Translations under genes and position numbers: made by a program
In this document: positions 8,767-17,784 of the stretch, piece by piece
Layout of the letters: the number at the start of each line of letters is the position of its first letter
Numbering within the stretch: position 1 is the first letter of the stretch
Source: Brachymonas sp049977365
Lineage (GTDB): Bacteria; Pseudomonadota; Gammaproteobacteria; Burkholderiales; Burkholderiaceae_C
Assembly (NCBI RefSeq): GCF_049977365.1
Contig: NZ_JBNGEN010000008.1
Location: 42,000 to 105,999 of the forward strand
Direction: 5' to 3'
DNA: 64,000 nt
The notes under the pieces: generated by a model
The model's database searches: none
The model's input: the letters and a program-made list of their open reading frames with translations, nothing else
What the model was told of the DNA's origin: nothing

Positions 8767-8955
8767 CGGGTGCCATGCCCTGCACACGGCCGCCCTGCCC
8801 CTGTGTGCGGCCCTGCTGCCGCGACTGCCGGAGGACGCGAAGCCTTACGGTACCATGGAGGTCTCTGGCGGCGGCGCCGAAACAGGGCCCGGAGCGCACC
8901 GCGCTCGCCTCGTCTGCGGCGACATGCCTGCCCCTCTGCCACAAGGAACTTCACC

Positions 8956-9408
8956 GTGAACATCCTCATCCCCGTCGATGGCACCGAACTCTCGCTGCAC
9001 GTGACCCGCTTTGCCCTGCGCCTGGCGCAGGAAGGGCTCAAGACCCGCATCATCCTGGCCAATGCCCAGGAACCGGCCTCGCTCTACGAGCGCCTGACCA
9101 GCCACGACGACGCCCGCATGCTCGCCGACATGACCCAGGAAACCGGCGAGGACATGATCGAATCGGCACGCCGGCTGGTGAACAACGCCGGACTGGTGCA
9201 CGAGTCGGTGGTCATCACGGGCGATCCGGCTGCGTCCATCATCGAACTGGCCCAGATCCATGCCTGCGACCTCATCGTGATGGGAACCCGTGCGCTGGGA
9301 GCCCTGCGCAGCGCCATCGAAGGCTCGGTGTCGCGCTCGGTGGTCGAAGGCGCCACGGTGCCCGTGCTCATCGTCAAGGCGCCCGACCCGATCCGCGACG
9401 AGGCCTGA
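8956..9408 (+). CDS. Universal stress protein, UspA family
   Basis: A small cytoplasmic Usp-fold protein of 150 residues, probably an ATP-binding stress modulator. It opens with MNILIPVDGTELSLH and ends with the nucleotide-binding signature GTRALGALRSAIEGSVS (G-x2-G-x9-G-S/T), so it belongs to the ATP-binding class. The start is a GTG at 8956: it gives the family N-terminus and has AAGGA 8 nt upstream, while upstream ATG codons add 62 residues without similarity. It is a single gene ending in a bidirectional terminator. Confidence 0.92.
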   Translation: MNILIPVDGTELSLHVTRFALRLAQEGLKTRIILANAQEPASLYERLTSHDDARMLADMTQETGEDMIESARRLVNNAGLVHESVVITGDPAASIIELAQIHACDLIVMGTRALGALRSAIEGSVSRSVVEGATVPVLIVKAPDPIRDEA

Positions 9409-9508
9409 CTTTCCGCCTTCCTCCTGCCGCCCGGCTCCGGGCCGACAGCGGCCTCTGCAGAGGTGCACCACGGGTGTCATGCAGGGGCAGACCATGGACA
9501 TGGACATG

Positions 9509-9539
9509 AAAAAACCGGCTGCCAGTGCGCCGGTTTTTT
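9509..9539. terminator. Bidirectional terminator between usp and the ABC binding-protein gene
   Basis: A stem ACCGGC/GCCGGT with A6 on the left and T6 on the right can stop transcription from both sides; it lies about 100 nt after the stress protein gene and 147 nt after the convergent binding-protein gene. Confidence 0.85.
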
Positions 9540-9685
9540 CATGCGTGCATACAGTTCAGCATGCGGCAAGGGGCAGCGCAGGCTGCACAGCGAGGTGTCG
9601 AAGCCTGTGCAGGGGGCACCATGCGCCCTGCACTGCTCGCCCCCTGCGCGTGCCGCCGCGCCCCAGGTGCCGCGGGTACCATACC

Positions 9686-10864
9686 TTACATTTCGGTGCG
9701 CTTGCCGTCCTTGTAGGTGTAGAGCGTGACGGCGGGCTTCTGGAGCTCGCCCTTGTCGGTGAAGCTGATGTCTCCGACCAGTCCCTTGAAGTGGATCGCC
9801 GCCAGCTTGGGCAGGTACACCTTGGGATCGGTGGAGTTGGCATCCTTCATGGCCTGCACCAGCACGCGGGTGGCATCGTAGGCATACGGGCTGTAGATCT
9901 GGAACTGGCCGTTGTACTTGGCGTTGTACTTCTTGAGCCAGTCTGCACCCCCGTTCATCTTCTGCACCGAAGCCCCGCCTGTGGCGCAGGTCACGTTGGC
10001 CACGGTCTTGGCATTGCCGGCCAGGGTAGGCAGCTTCTCGGTACAGATGGCATCGCCCCCGAAGAGCTTGACGTTGGTCATGCCGAGCTGCTCCATCTGG
10101 CGCAGCATGGGGCCGGCCTGTGCGTCGAGCCCGCCGTAGAAGATGGCGTCGGGGTTCTTGGCCTTGATGGCAGTGAGAATGGCCATGAAGTCGGTGGCCT
10201 TGTCGTTGGTGAACTGCGCATCCAGCACCTGGATGCCGTCCTTGGCAGCGGTTTCCTTGAACACGGCAGCCAGGCCCTGCCCCAGCGCCGTGCGGTCGTC
10301 GACGATCACGGCCGTCTTGACCCCGCTCTTGGCGGCATGGTCCACCACGCTGGCACCCAGCTGGTTGTCGTTGGCGATCATGCGGAACACGTTCCTGTAG
10401 CCCGGCTTGGTCAGGTCGGGGTTGGTGGCGGAAGCCGTCACCATGGGAATTCCGCACTTGTTGTAGACAGTGGAGGCGGGAATAGAGGTGCCGGACTGCA
10501 GGTGTCCCACCACGGCCACGACCTTGGCGTCGCACATCTTCTGAGCCACGGCGGTGGCCTGCTTGGGATCGCCGGCATCGTCCTCGGCCATGAGCTTGAA
10601 CTGCACAGGCTTGCCGCCGATCACGGGATGCTCGGCATTGATCTCGTCGAGTGCCAGACGAACGCCGTTTTCGACATCCTTGCCGATGTGGGCAATGCCG
10701 CCGGAGATCGGACCAACGGTGCCGAACAGCACCTCATTGCCTCCTGCCGCTGCGGCAGAGCTGCCGCCTTGCGGACCGGAGCCCTTGGAACAGCCGGCCA
10801 GGGCTCCCAAAGCGGCCATGGCCACGACGCCGAGTGTCCAGCGCAGAGTGCGACGATTGTGCAT
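9686..10864 (-). CDS. Branched-chain amino acid ABC transporter substrate-binding lipoprotein
   Basis: Periplasmic binding protein of the LivJ/LivK type (type I periplasmic binding fold), 392 residues. The N-terminus is a lipoprotein signal ending in the lipobox LAGC, with Cys as the first mature residue, then a Ser/Gly/Ala-rich linker. The body shows GPISGGIAHIGKDVENGVRL in parts, VGHLQSGTSIPAS and YAYDATRVLVQAMKD, as in leucine/isoleucine/valine receptors. The start is supported by AAGGAG 8 nt upstream. No permease or ATPase gene is near, so it is an orphan receptor that would use transporter parts encoded elsewhere. Ligand specificity cannot be fixed. Confidence 0.93.
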   Translation of the reverse strand: MHNRRTLRWTLGVVAMAALGALAGCSKGSGPQGGSSAAAAGGNEVLFGTVGPISGGIAHIGKDVENGVRLALDEINAEHPVIGGKPVQFKLMAEDDAGDPKQATAVAQKMCDAKVVAVVGHLQSGTSIPASTVYNKCGIPMVTASATNPDLTKPGYRNVFRMIANDNQLGASVVDHAAKSGVKTAVIVDDRTALGQGLAAVFKETAAKDGIQVLDAQFTNDKATDFMAILTAIKAKNPDAIFYGGLDAQAGPMLRQMEQLGMTNVKLFGGDAICTEKLPTLAGNAKTVANVTCATGGASVQKMNGGADWLKKYNAKYNGQFQIYSPYAYDATRVLVQAMKDANSTDPKVYLPKLAAIHFKGLVGDISFTDKGELQKPAVTLYTYKDGKRTEM

Positions 10865-11071
10865 GAATGACTCCTTTTCCTTGATGTTCGGGGACGAAGC
10901 CCTCTGCCGCGCTTCGCCGCAGTTCGGCATTCCGAACACAGGGTGGCAGGCAGGGAGCAGGATCAGTCTGTCAGTGTAATGCAAGGATTGTGCCCTGACC
11001 AGTGCCGGGAACCCTTCCGCAGCCTCCCTGCCCACTCCGGCTGCCGGGCTGCCGGCTTCCTCTTGCCTCCC

Positions 11072-11431
11072 TTACCAGCCCAGTGCCAGATGCAGGGGCA
11101 GGTACACGGCCATGCCGGCCACGATGGTGCCCATGACGCTGTGCCGGTGCAGATACCATGCCACCCCCGCCAGGGCACCAAAGATGCGTGCATCGTTCCA
11201 GACCGTGAAGTGCCCGTGGGTCAGCAGAATCTCCGGGCCCAGCACCGCGGCCAGCGCTGCCACCGGCGCATAGCGCAGGCCCCGCCGGAACCACAGGGGC
11301 AGGTGCAGAGGCCGCGACGAGAGAAAGAACAGGCTGCGCGACACCACGGTGATCACCGTCATGCCCAGAATGATGACGAGCGTGAGCCAGTCGGTCTGGC
11401 CGGGCACGGGCAGCAGGTGCGCAGCGGTCAT
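11072..11431 (-). CDS. azlD: AzlD-type branched-chain amino acid exporter small subunit
   Basis: 119-residue membrane protein of the AzlD family, the small partner of AzlC in branched-chain amino acid export. It has about four hydrophobic segments (LTLVIILGMTVITVV, YAPVAALAAVLGPEIL, IFGALAGVAWYL, TIVAGMAVYLPLHLAL) and the family feature SRSLFF. Its ATG overlaps the azlC stop as ATGA, so the two are coupled. It ends a minus-strand run def-fmt-azlC-azlD. Confidence 0.9.
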   Translation of the reverse strand: MTAAHLLPVPGQTDWLTLVIILGMTVITVVSRSLFFLSSRPLHLPLWFRRGLRYAPVAALAAVLGPEILLTHGHFTVWNDARIFGALAGVAWYLHRHSVMGTIVAGMAVYLPLHLALGW

Positions 11432-12267
11432 GGCTGGCGCTCCAGGGCGGCCTCGCGGGCTTCGCGCTCCTCGGTGGCCTGCCGCAGCACGGTGTATTCG
11501 AGCGCCACGCACAGGGCCACAGCCACCAGAATGCCGGCCACCAGATTGAGCCGCAGCGGCAGCGCAGCCGTGAGCACCGCCACGCCGGCAGCCAGCACGG
11601 CTGCGAGCACCCGCATGCGGCTGTCGAGCATGGCGCAGGCCACACCCAGCACAGCGAGCGTGCCCGCAAATCCCAGCCCCCACGACAGCGGAAAGAACTG
11701 CGCGGCCAGCACGCCCGTCAGGCAGGACACGCACCAGTTGACATAGTTGCTCACCGTGCTTCCCATGTACCAGGCCACCCGCTCGCCACGCCCGGCCGGG
11801 TCGGACACGGCATGGGGGTAGCGCTGCACGAAGAGCACATAATTCACATCGCCCGACAGGTAGCCAAACAGCATGCGCTCCCGAAACGGCAGGTGGATGG
11901 CGTAGTCGCGCAGATGGGCGCTGAACACCACAAAGCGCAGATTGACGCAGAAGGCCGCCGCCAGCACCACCCACACCGGTGCCCCGGCGGCAATGAGTGG
12001 CAGGGCCGCGAGCTGTGCCGTGCCCGCAAACACGAGCAGCGTCATGAGCACGCCCTCGACGAGACTCAGTCCCGAATTGGTCATGGCCACCCCGGTCATC
12101 AGCCCCCAGGCGGCAATGCCGAGCCACACGGGCAGATAGTCACGTGCGCCCTGCCGAAAGGCGGCCTGCCGCCACATGGCAGGCGAAAGCACCACGGGTT
12201 CGAGCTGCCAGTCCCGCGCGGGAATCGCCTCGCGGGCATGGTCCACGCAGGGCACAGAGGCCGACAT
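11428..12267 (-). CDS. azlC: AzlC-type branched-chain amino acid exporter large subunit
   Basis: 279-residue inner-membrane protein of the AzlC family. After a polar N-terminus come FRQGARDYLPVWLGIAAWG in parts, then MTNSGLSLVEGVLMT, AGTAQLAALPLI and VNLRFVVFSAHLRDY, all family signatures, in a mostly hydrophobic chain. I start at the ATG that gives MSASVPCVDH, 7 nt after the fmt stop with GGAG about 10 nt upstream; a longer frame would overlap fmt. It is coupled to azlD by a 4-nt overlap. The pair probably exports branched-chain amino acids or analogues. Confidence 0.92.
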   Translation of the reverse strand: MSASVPCVDHAREAIPARDWQLEPVVLSPAMWRQAAFRQGARDYLPVWLGIAAWGLMTGVAMTNSGLSLVEGVLMTLLVFAGTAQLAALPLIAAGAPVWVVLAAAFCVNLRFVVFSAHLRDYAIHLPFRERMLFGYLSGDVNYVLFVQRYPHAVSDPAGRGERVAWYMGSTVSNYVNWCVSCLTGVLAAQFFPLSWGLGFAGTLAVLGVACAMLDSRMRVLAAVLAAGVAVLTAALPLRLNLVAGILVAVALCVALEYTVLRQATEEREAREAALERQP

Positions 12268-12274
12268 GATGCAC

Positions 12275-13309
12275 TCAGCTCCGCCCGGCGGGCTGGGCCG
12301 GCGCCGGTTCCCGATGGCCGCCCAGCAGCGTGCCCACCGGCAGGGCCACCCCCCGCAGCCAGTCCGCCGCCGGGAGCCGCTTGCCCCCGGCACGCTGCAG
12401 CTGCGTCAGGCACAGGGCACTGCGGGGCTCCTGCCCGCCGCACGCCACATGGATGCCCTGGGCATCGATGGCCAGCACCTGGCCGCACTGCACACCGGCC
12501 GGCACCGGCACGGCAGAGCGCTCGGCTCCCCAGATCTTGACGATTTCCTCTGCATGCCCATGTCCCAGCGGCATCGTGGTCGACGCGCCTGGAAAGGGGC
12601 AGAACGCCCGCACCCGGCGCCCAAGGGCAGCTGCCGGCAGATTCCAGTCGACCGGAGCCTCGCTCTTCTCGATCTTGTGCGCATAGGTCACGCCGGCCTC
12701 CGGCTGGGGCACTCGTGCAAGAGCCTCGCCCCGGGCCAGCTGCTTCAGCAGGGCGACGATCTCCTGCCCCCCCAGCACAGCCAGCCGGTCGTGGAGACTG
12801 GCCGTCGTGTCATCGTCCGCAATCGATACGCGCGCCACACGCAGCATGTCGCCGGTATCCAGGCCCGCATCCATCTGCATGAGGGTGATGCCCGTCTCCG
12901 CATCCCCGGCCTCGATGGCACGGTGAATGGGCGCCGCGCCGCGCCAGCGCGGCAGCAGGCTGGCATGGATGTTGAGGCAGCCCAGCCGCGGCAGGTCGAG
13001 CACCCACTGCGGCAGGATGAGCCCATAGGCCGCCACCACCATCACATCGGGCTGAACCGCCTGCAGCGCATCCCGCGCCGCAGCCGCTTCGTCGGGCCAG
13101 CGGCCATCGAGGCGCAGGCTGCGGGGCTGGAGGACTTCAATGCCATGGGCCAGCGCGGTGCGCTTGACGGGCGAGGCCTGCAGCTTCATGCCACGGCCGG
13201 CCGGCCGATCGGGCTGGGTCAGCACCAGAGGCACGGCGTGCCCGGCCTGCAGAATGGCATCGAGCGCCACCTGGGCAAATTCCGGCGTGCCGGCAAACAC
13301 CACCTTCAT
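12275..13309 (-). CDS. fmt: Methionyl-tRNA formyltransferase
   Basis: Formylates initiator Met-tRNA using 10-formyltetrahydrofolate. 344 residues, slightly longer than the usual 310-320. The start MKVVFAGTPEFAQVAL is the family N-terminus. The catalytic core is visible as NIHASLLPRWRGAAPIHRA in parts (Asn, His and the SLLP loop) followed by MDAGLDTGDML. The C-terminal OB-like domain ends in a Pro/Ala-rich tail. It follows def by 31 nt, the standard def-fmt pair that adds and later removes the formyl group. Confidence 0.96.
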   Translation of the reverse strand: MKVVFAGTPEFAQVALDAILQAGHAVPLVLTQPDRPAGRGMKLQASPVKRTALAHGIEVLQPRSLRLDGRWPDEAAAARDALQAVQPDVMVVAAYGLILPQWVLDLPRLGCLNIHASLLPRWRGAAPIHRAIEAGDAETGITLMQMDAGLDTGDMLRVARVSIADDDTTASLHDRLAVLGGQEIVALLKQLARGEALARVPQPEAGVTYAHKIEKSEAPVDWNLPAAALGRRVRAFCPFPGASTTMPLGHGHAEEIVKIWGAERSAVPVPAGVQCGQVLAIDAQGIHVACGGQEPRSALCLTQLQRAGGKRLPAADWLRGVALPVGTLLGGHREPAPAQPAGRS

Positions 13310-13340
13310 CTTGGGATTCCTTGTCGTGTCGATGCGCCGC

Positions 13341-13880
13341 TCAGCGGGCCTCGGTGGCCACATGCGCCTGTTCGCGGGCCAGCTCGCGCTGGGCCTTGAC
13401 CATCTTGCTCTTGATGCGGGTGCGCTTGAGTGGACTGAGGTATTCCACGAAGACCTTGCCCCTGAGGTGATCCATCTCGTGCTGCAGACACACCGCCAGC
13501 AGACCCTCGGCCTCGATCACGCGGCTCTGGCCGTGCCGGTCCAGCGCCTTGACATGCACCTGCGCAGCCCGCTCGACCCCGTCGTACACGCCCGGCACGG
13601 ACAGGCAGCCTTCCTCGCCCTTGAGGCGCTCCTCGCTCATCCAGACCACTTCGGGGTTGATGACCACGAGCGGCTGGTTGCGCTCCTCGGACACATCGAT
13701 CACCACAAGCTGCTCGTGATGGTCGACCTGGGTCGCCGCCAGGCCCACCCCGCGGGCGTCGTACATGGTCTCGAACATGTCGTCGATCACGCGGTGCAGG
13801 CGTTCGTCGAACGCCGTGACCGGCTTGGCGACCGTGTGCAGGCGGGAATCCGGATAGACGAGAATGGGGAGCTTGGCCAT
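13341..13880 (-). CDS. def: Peptide deformylase
   Basis: Metalloenzyme that removes the formyl group from new proteins. 179 residues. The three motifs are complete: GVGLAATQ (44-51), EEGCLSVPG with metal ligand Cys92, and QHEMDHLRG with His134, Glu135 and His138. I start at MAKLPILVYPDSRL; an open frame extends upstream without similarity. First gene of def-fmt-azlC-azlD and divergent from the LysM gene. Confidence 0.97.
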   Translation of the reverse strand: MAKLPILVYPDSRLHTVAKPVTAFDERLHRVIDDMFETMYDARGVGLAATQVDHHEQLVVIDVSEERNQPLVVINPEVVWMSEERLKGEEGCLSVPGVYDGVERAAQVHVKALDRHGQSRVIEAEGLLAVCLQHEMDHLRGKVFVEYLSPLKRTRIKSKMVKAQRELAREQAHVATEAR

Positions 13881-14181
13881 GAATGAAAATGCAGAAACTG
13901 AAAAGAAAACACCCGTCGCGCTGCAGCAGACGGCAGCCAACGGTGCGGGCGCGTAGCCTCTCTGGCAGCAACTGACAGAGACAGCCACCACCACATGCCC
14001 CAGGTGGGGCCATGCCCGTATTTTCCCCGTTTTGGCAAAGTCGTGGCGCGAAGAGAACAAATGCACGCGCAGGTCCCGGCAGAACCCGCCAATCCGCCGG
14101 CCCTGTTACCCGATGCAAGTATTGTGAGATATGCTTTGGAGGCTTGTTGTCTTTTCTCCTACAAACCATCGGCTGCACATC
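13881..14181. other. Divergent intergenic region between def and the LysM gene
   Basis: 301 nt with no gene seen. It must hold the two divergent promoters; the only candidate I noticed on the plus strand is TATGCT about 45 nt before the LysM start with a poor -35. Confidence 0.4.
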
Positions 14182-15447
14182 ATGAGCACTTCCCCTTCCT
14201 GGCAAACGCGTCGCACCATGCTGCGCAAGATGGTCGCCGTGGCCGGCCTGGGAGCGGCGGCCGGCGCCGGGCATCTGGCTTGGGCCCGCACCTATCCCGT
14301 CACCCCCGACCAGCGCCGGATGGCCCGGGCCACTGCCGCGCGCGGAGTTCCCATCAGCGAACTGGCGCCCCATGCCCCCTCCGAATACGTCGTCAAGCGC
14401 GGGGATACGCTGTGGGACATCTCGGGCAAGTTCCTCCGGCATGCATGGCGCTGGCCCGAGCTGTGGGGCATGAATCTGGCCCAGATCCGCAACCCCAACC
14501 TCATCTATCCGGGCCAGCTCCTCTGGCTGGAAATCGTCAACGGTCGCGCCCGTCTGCGCACCGGGCGCATGCTCAGCCGCGGCAGCAGCAATGGTCGCCT
14601 CTCTCCGCAGGTGCGGGTCGAGTCGCTGGGAGACACGGCCATCCCCACCGTGCCACCGCAGCTCATCGAGCCCTTCCTGTCGGAACCGCTGATCCTGCAG
14701 GAAGACACGCTCCGCAACGCCCCGCGCATCGTCGCCCCGCAGGAAAACCGCGAACTCATGAGCAAGGGAGACCGTGCCTATGCGCGCGGCCCCGACGGCC
14801 ACCCTCTCGAAGACCGCGGCAGCGATGAAGCCAACATGTACCGCATCTTCCGCGAGGCCGTTCCCATCAAGGACCCCGCCACCAAGGAAATCCTGGGCTA
14901 CGAGGCCCACTACGTCGGCCGCGCCCTGCTCGTGCAGGGCGAGAGTGTCAGCACCTCGGCCGATGGCGGGGCAGCTGGCGTTCCCGTGCCCGCATCGCTC
15001 GACATCGTGAGCGCCAAGGAAGAAGTCCGCGTCGGCGACCGCCTGCTGCCCGAACCCGAACGCGAACTCCTCACCCACAATCCGCACGCGCCTTTCGTCG
15101 AAGTGCATGCCCTGATCGCCTCGGTGTACGGCCTGGCCGTGCAGAACGTGGGCCAGAACCAGATCGTCACGATCAACAAGGGCACGCAGGACGGCATCAC
15201 GCGGGGCGACGTGCTGGCCATCATCAGCTCGGGCCGCCGCACCGTGGACAAGACCGAAGACCGCCATCAGGACATCAAGCTCCCGGACGAACGCAACGGC
15301 CTGCTCTACGTGTTCCGTCCGTTCGAGCGCGCGTCCTACGCGCTGGTGATCGAAATCCGCGACCCGGTGAAGATCGGCGACCGGGCCGAGAACCCTCTCG
15401 CCCCCGCCGAAGAACCCGCCACCGACAGTCCCGAGCCGCGCTCCTGA
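14182..15447 (+). CDS. Exported LysM-domain protein
   Basis: 421-residue protein with a signal-like N-terminus (TRRTMLRKMVAVAGLGAAAGAG region, also resembling a twin-arginine-type run) and a LysM peptidoglycan-binding domain near residues 65-115: YVVKRGDTLWDISGKFL, then WRWPELWGMN, IRNPNLIYPGQLLWL. The rest is the long C-terminal domain common to beta-proteobacterial LysM proteins placed before dprA; its function is not known to me. It is probably periplasmic and binds cell wall glycan. I chose MSTSPSWQ over an upstream in-frame start. It is the first gene before dprA but a strong terminator separates them. Confidence 0.88.
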   Translation: MSTSPSWQTRRTMLRKMVAVAGLGAAAGAGHLAWARTYPVTPDQRRMARATAARGVPISELAPHAPSEYVVKRGDTLWDISGKFLRHAWRWPELWGMNLAQIRNPNLIYPGQLLWLEIVNGRARLRTGRMLSRGSSNGRLSPQVRVESLGDTAIPTVPPQLIEPFLSEPLILQEDTLRNAPRIVAPQENRELMSKGDRAYARGPDGHPLEDRGSDEANMYRIFREAVPIKDPATKEILGYEAHYVGRALLVQGESVSTSADGGAAGVPVPASLDIVSAKEEVRVGDRLLPEPERELLTHNPHAPFVEVHALIASVYGLAVQNVGQNQIVTINKGTQDGITRGDVLAIISSGRRTVDKTEDRHQDIKLPDERNGLLYVFRPFERASYALVIEIRDPVKIGDRAENPLAPAEEPATDSPEPRS

Positions 15448-15463
15448 GCCCGGCTTTCGCCAC

Positions 15464-15487
15464 AGGCCGCCCCCAGGGCGGCCTTTT
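15464..15487 (+). terminator. Intrinsic terminator after the LysM gene
   Basis: A perfect 9-bp stem AGGCCGCCC/GGGCGGCCT with a 3-nt loop and a short T run, 16 nt after the stop. It separates the LysM gene from dprA. Confidence 0.88.
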
Positions 15488-15519
15488 CATGTCCATACTC
15501 TCCGACGGCTGCCTCTTCC

Positions 15520-16686
15520 ATGGACACTCTGACCCACGATGACCTCTGCGCATGGCTGCGCCTGACCCTGGCACCGGGCATCGGGCCAGATGCGGCACGG
15601 CGGCTGCTCGCAGCCTTCGGGCTCCCTGCCCAGATCCTGTCCCAGTCCCGTCTGGCGCTCGAACAGATCGTCTCGGCGCGACAGGCCGACGCCCTGCGCT
15701 CCTCCTCCGAGGAGGTCGACGCACAGATCGCACGCACCTGGCAATGGCTGCAGGATGCCCCCCCCGAGGTGCCACGCCGGGTCATTCCCCTGGGCCATTC
15801 CCATTACCCGGCCAGCCTGCTGCAGATGGCCGATCCTCCGGTGCTGCTCTATGCACTGGGGCAGGTCGACGCCCTTCCGGACCTGTGCGGCATCGCCATG
15901 GTGGGCAGCCGCAACCCCACGCCCCAGGGAGCCGACAATGCCCGCCAGTTCGCCCGCTGCTTTGCCCAGATGGGCTGGACCGTGGTATCGGGACTCGCAC
16001 TCGGCATCGATGGTGCCGCGCACGAAGGCGCTCTCCAGGGCGCCACGGAAGCCGCCTCTGCCCCGCAGCGCCCCCTGGCCACGATCGCCGTCGTGGGCAC
16101 CGGACTGGACCGGGTCTACCCGCGCCAGCACCGCGACCTGGCACACCGCATCGCGCGGCACGGTCTTCTGCTGAGCGAGTACCCGCTTGGCGCCCCTCCC
16201 CTCACGCACCACTTCCCCCGGCGCAACCGCCTCATTGCCGGCCTGAGCCATGGCGTGCTCGTGGTCGAAGCCGCCCTGCAGTCAGGTTCGCTGATCACCG
16301 CACGCCTCGCCAGCGAACAGGGCAAGGAAGTGTTCGCCATCCCCGGCTCCATTCACTCGCCCCAGTCGCGCGGCTGCCATGCCCTCATCCGGCAGGGGGC
16401 CAAGCTGGTGGAACGTGCCGAGGATGTGCTCGAAGAGCTGCGCCCCCTGCTGGCCCGCTCCCCGCTGCCTGCCGCTGCCGCCACCGATGCGCCCGCCAGT
16501 CCCGCCCCGGCGCCCGGCCACCCCGTGCTGGAAGCCATGGGGCATGACCCGGTGAATCTCGACGCCCTGCTGGCCCGCACCGGACTGGACATGGCCGCAC
16601 TGCAGGCCGAACTGCTCACGCTCGAACTCGATGGCCGGGTCGGCCGACTGCCGGGCGGGCTGTATCAGCGCATCGGCAGCGCCTGA
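15520..16686 (+). CDS. dprA: DNA processing protein DprA (Smf)
   Basis: Binds incoming single-stranded DNA during natural transformation and loads RecA. 388 residues: an N-terminal helical part (1-100), the Rossmann-like core with IAMVGSRNPTPQG, VSGLALGIDGAAHEGAL in parts, VVGTGLDRVYPRQH, FPRRNRLIAGLS and IPGSIHSPQSRGCHALIRQGA in parts, then a Pro/Ala linker and a C-terminal winged-helix (VLEAMGHDPVNLDALLARTG in parts). It lies 43 nt from the convergent hprK. Presence does not by itself prove competence. Confidence 0.95.
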   Translation: MDTLTHDDLCAWLRLTLAPGIGPDAARRLLAAFGLPAQILSQSRLALEQIVSARQADALRSSSEEVDAQIARTWQWLQDAPPEVPRRVIPLGHSHYPASLLQMADPPVLLYALGQVDALPDLCGIAMVGSRNPTPQGADNARQFARCFAQMGWTVVSGLALGIDGAAHEGALQGATEAASAPQRPLATIAVVGTGLDRVYPRQHRDLAHRIARHGLLLSEYPLGAPPLTHHFPRRNRLIAGLSHGVLVVEAALQSGSLITARLASEQGKEVFAIPGSIHSPQSRGCHALIRQGAKLVERAEDVLEELRPLLARSPLPAAAATDAPASPAPAPGHPVLEAMGHDPVNLDALLARTGLDMAALQAELLTLELDGRVGRLPGGLYQRIGSA

Positions 16687-16729
16687 CAGAAACCCTCCGC
16701 CAGCCGGGCTGGCATCCGCCTCCCCCGGT

Positions 16730-17686
16730 TCAGTCTTCGCCACCGTTCTCGATGGCCGCACGCTGCCGGGCTGCGAACTCCTCGTAGGTGTTGATGCCAC
16801 GCAGCTCCAGAATCATGTTGCGCACGGCCGCCTCCACCAGCACGGCAATGTTGCGCCCCACCACCACCTGGATGATGGCCTTGCGGATCGGCACCCCCAG
16901 CACCGCCTGGTAGATGGGTGCCGTGGGCATGCGCTCGTAGTCGCGCTCCATGGTTTCCTTGCGCACCAGATGCACGATGAGCCGCAGCCGCATGCGCCTG
17001 CGCACGGCAATCTCGCCAAAGATCTGCTTGATGTCGAGCAGACCTATGCCCCGCACCTCCATCAGGTTCTGCAGCAGCTCGGGACAGCGGCCCTCGATGG
17101 TGGTCTGGTTGACCCGGAAAAAATCGACTGCATCATCGGCCACCAGTCCGTTGCCGCGCGAAATCAGCTCCAGCCCCAGTTCGCTCTTGCCCAGGCCGGA
17201 CTCTCCCGTGATGAGCACCCCCAGCCCCAGAATGTCCATGAACACCCCATGCATGGTGTCCCGGTTGGCAAAGTGCTTGGACAGGTAGGTGCGCAGCAGG
17301 TCGATCACATACGCGGCGCGCTCCTCGGTGGCAAAGAGCGGAATCTGGGCGCGCTCGCACATCTGCAGCAGTGCGTCGGGCGGCGTCTGCGCATCGGCCA
17401 CGATCAGCACCGGCGGCTCCAGCGTCACGATGCGGGCAATGCGCCGCGCCACATCCTCGCGCGAGGACGTGGTGATGTAGCTGATTTCCCGCGCGCCCAG
17501 CACCTGCACCCGGTAGGGATGGATGTAGTTGAGATACCCGACCAGATCCGCCCCCGAGGAGGCCTCGCTCACGGCCACCTCCTCGAAGCGGCGCTCGGAA
17601 GCTCCCAGCCCGGCAAGCCAGTGCCAGCCCAGTGTGGAGCGGAAATCCTCGAACAGTACGTCGGCGCTGATGGCGGTATGTTTCAT
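16730..17686 (-). CDS. hprK: HPr kinase/phosphorylase
   Basis: Phosphorylates and dephosphorylates Ser46 of HPr. 318 residues, full length. The P-loop GESGLGKS is at 161-168, and the family signature EVRGIGLLDIK follows at 210-220. A N-terminal regulatory domain precedes. It follows ptsN by 98 nt on the same strand. Ser46 is present in the HPr of this window, so kinase and substrate are both here. In proteobacteria this enzyme is tied to a regulatory PTS rather than to sugar uptake. Confidence 0.96.
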   Translation of the reverse strand: MKHTAISADVLFEDFRSTLGWHWLAGLGASERRFEEVAVSEASSGADLVGYLNYIHPYRVQVLGAREISYITTSSREDVARRIARIVTLEPPVLIVADAQTPPDALLQMCERAQIPLFATEERAAYVIDLLRTYLSKHFANRDTMHGVFMDILGLGVLITGESGLGKSELGLELISRGNGLVADDAVDFFRVNQTTIEGRCPELLQNLMEVRGIGLLDIKQIFGEIAVRRRMRLRLIVHLVRKETMERDYERMPTAPIYQAVLGVPIRKAIIQVVVGRNIAVLVEAAVRNMILELRGINTYEEFAARQRAAIENGGED

Positions 17687-17784
17687 GGCTGGCGGGCAAT
17701 CATCGGAAAAAGGTGCTCCGATGGTAATGCAGCAACCCGCCTCTCACCACTTTGTCGGGGGGCGAAGGCCCCGCCGGTTGCGCG

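Noticed and set aside
13306..15267. 653-codon minus-strand frame
   Set aside because: Antisense to the LysM gene and out of frame with def; no family similarity.
16699..16713. Short hairpin between dprA and hprK as terminator
   Set aside because: Only a 6-bp stem with a 3-nt loop and no T run on either strand.
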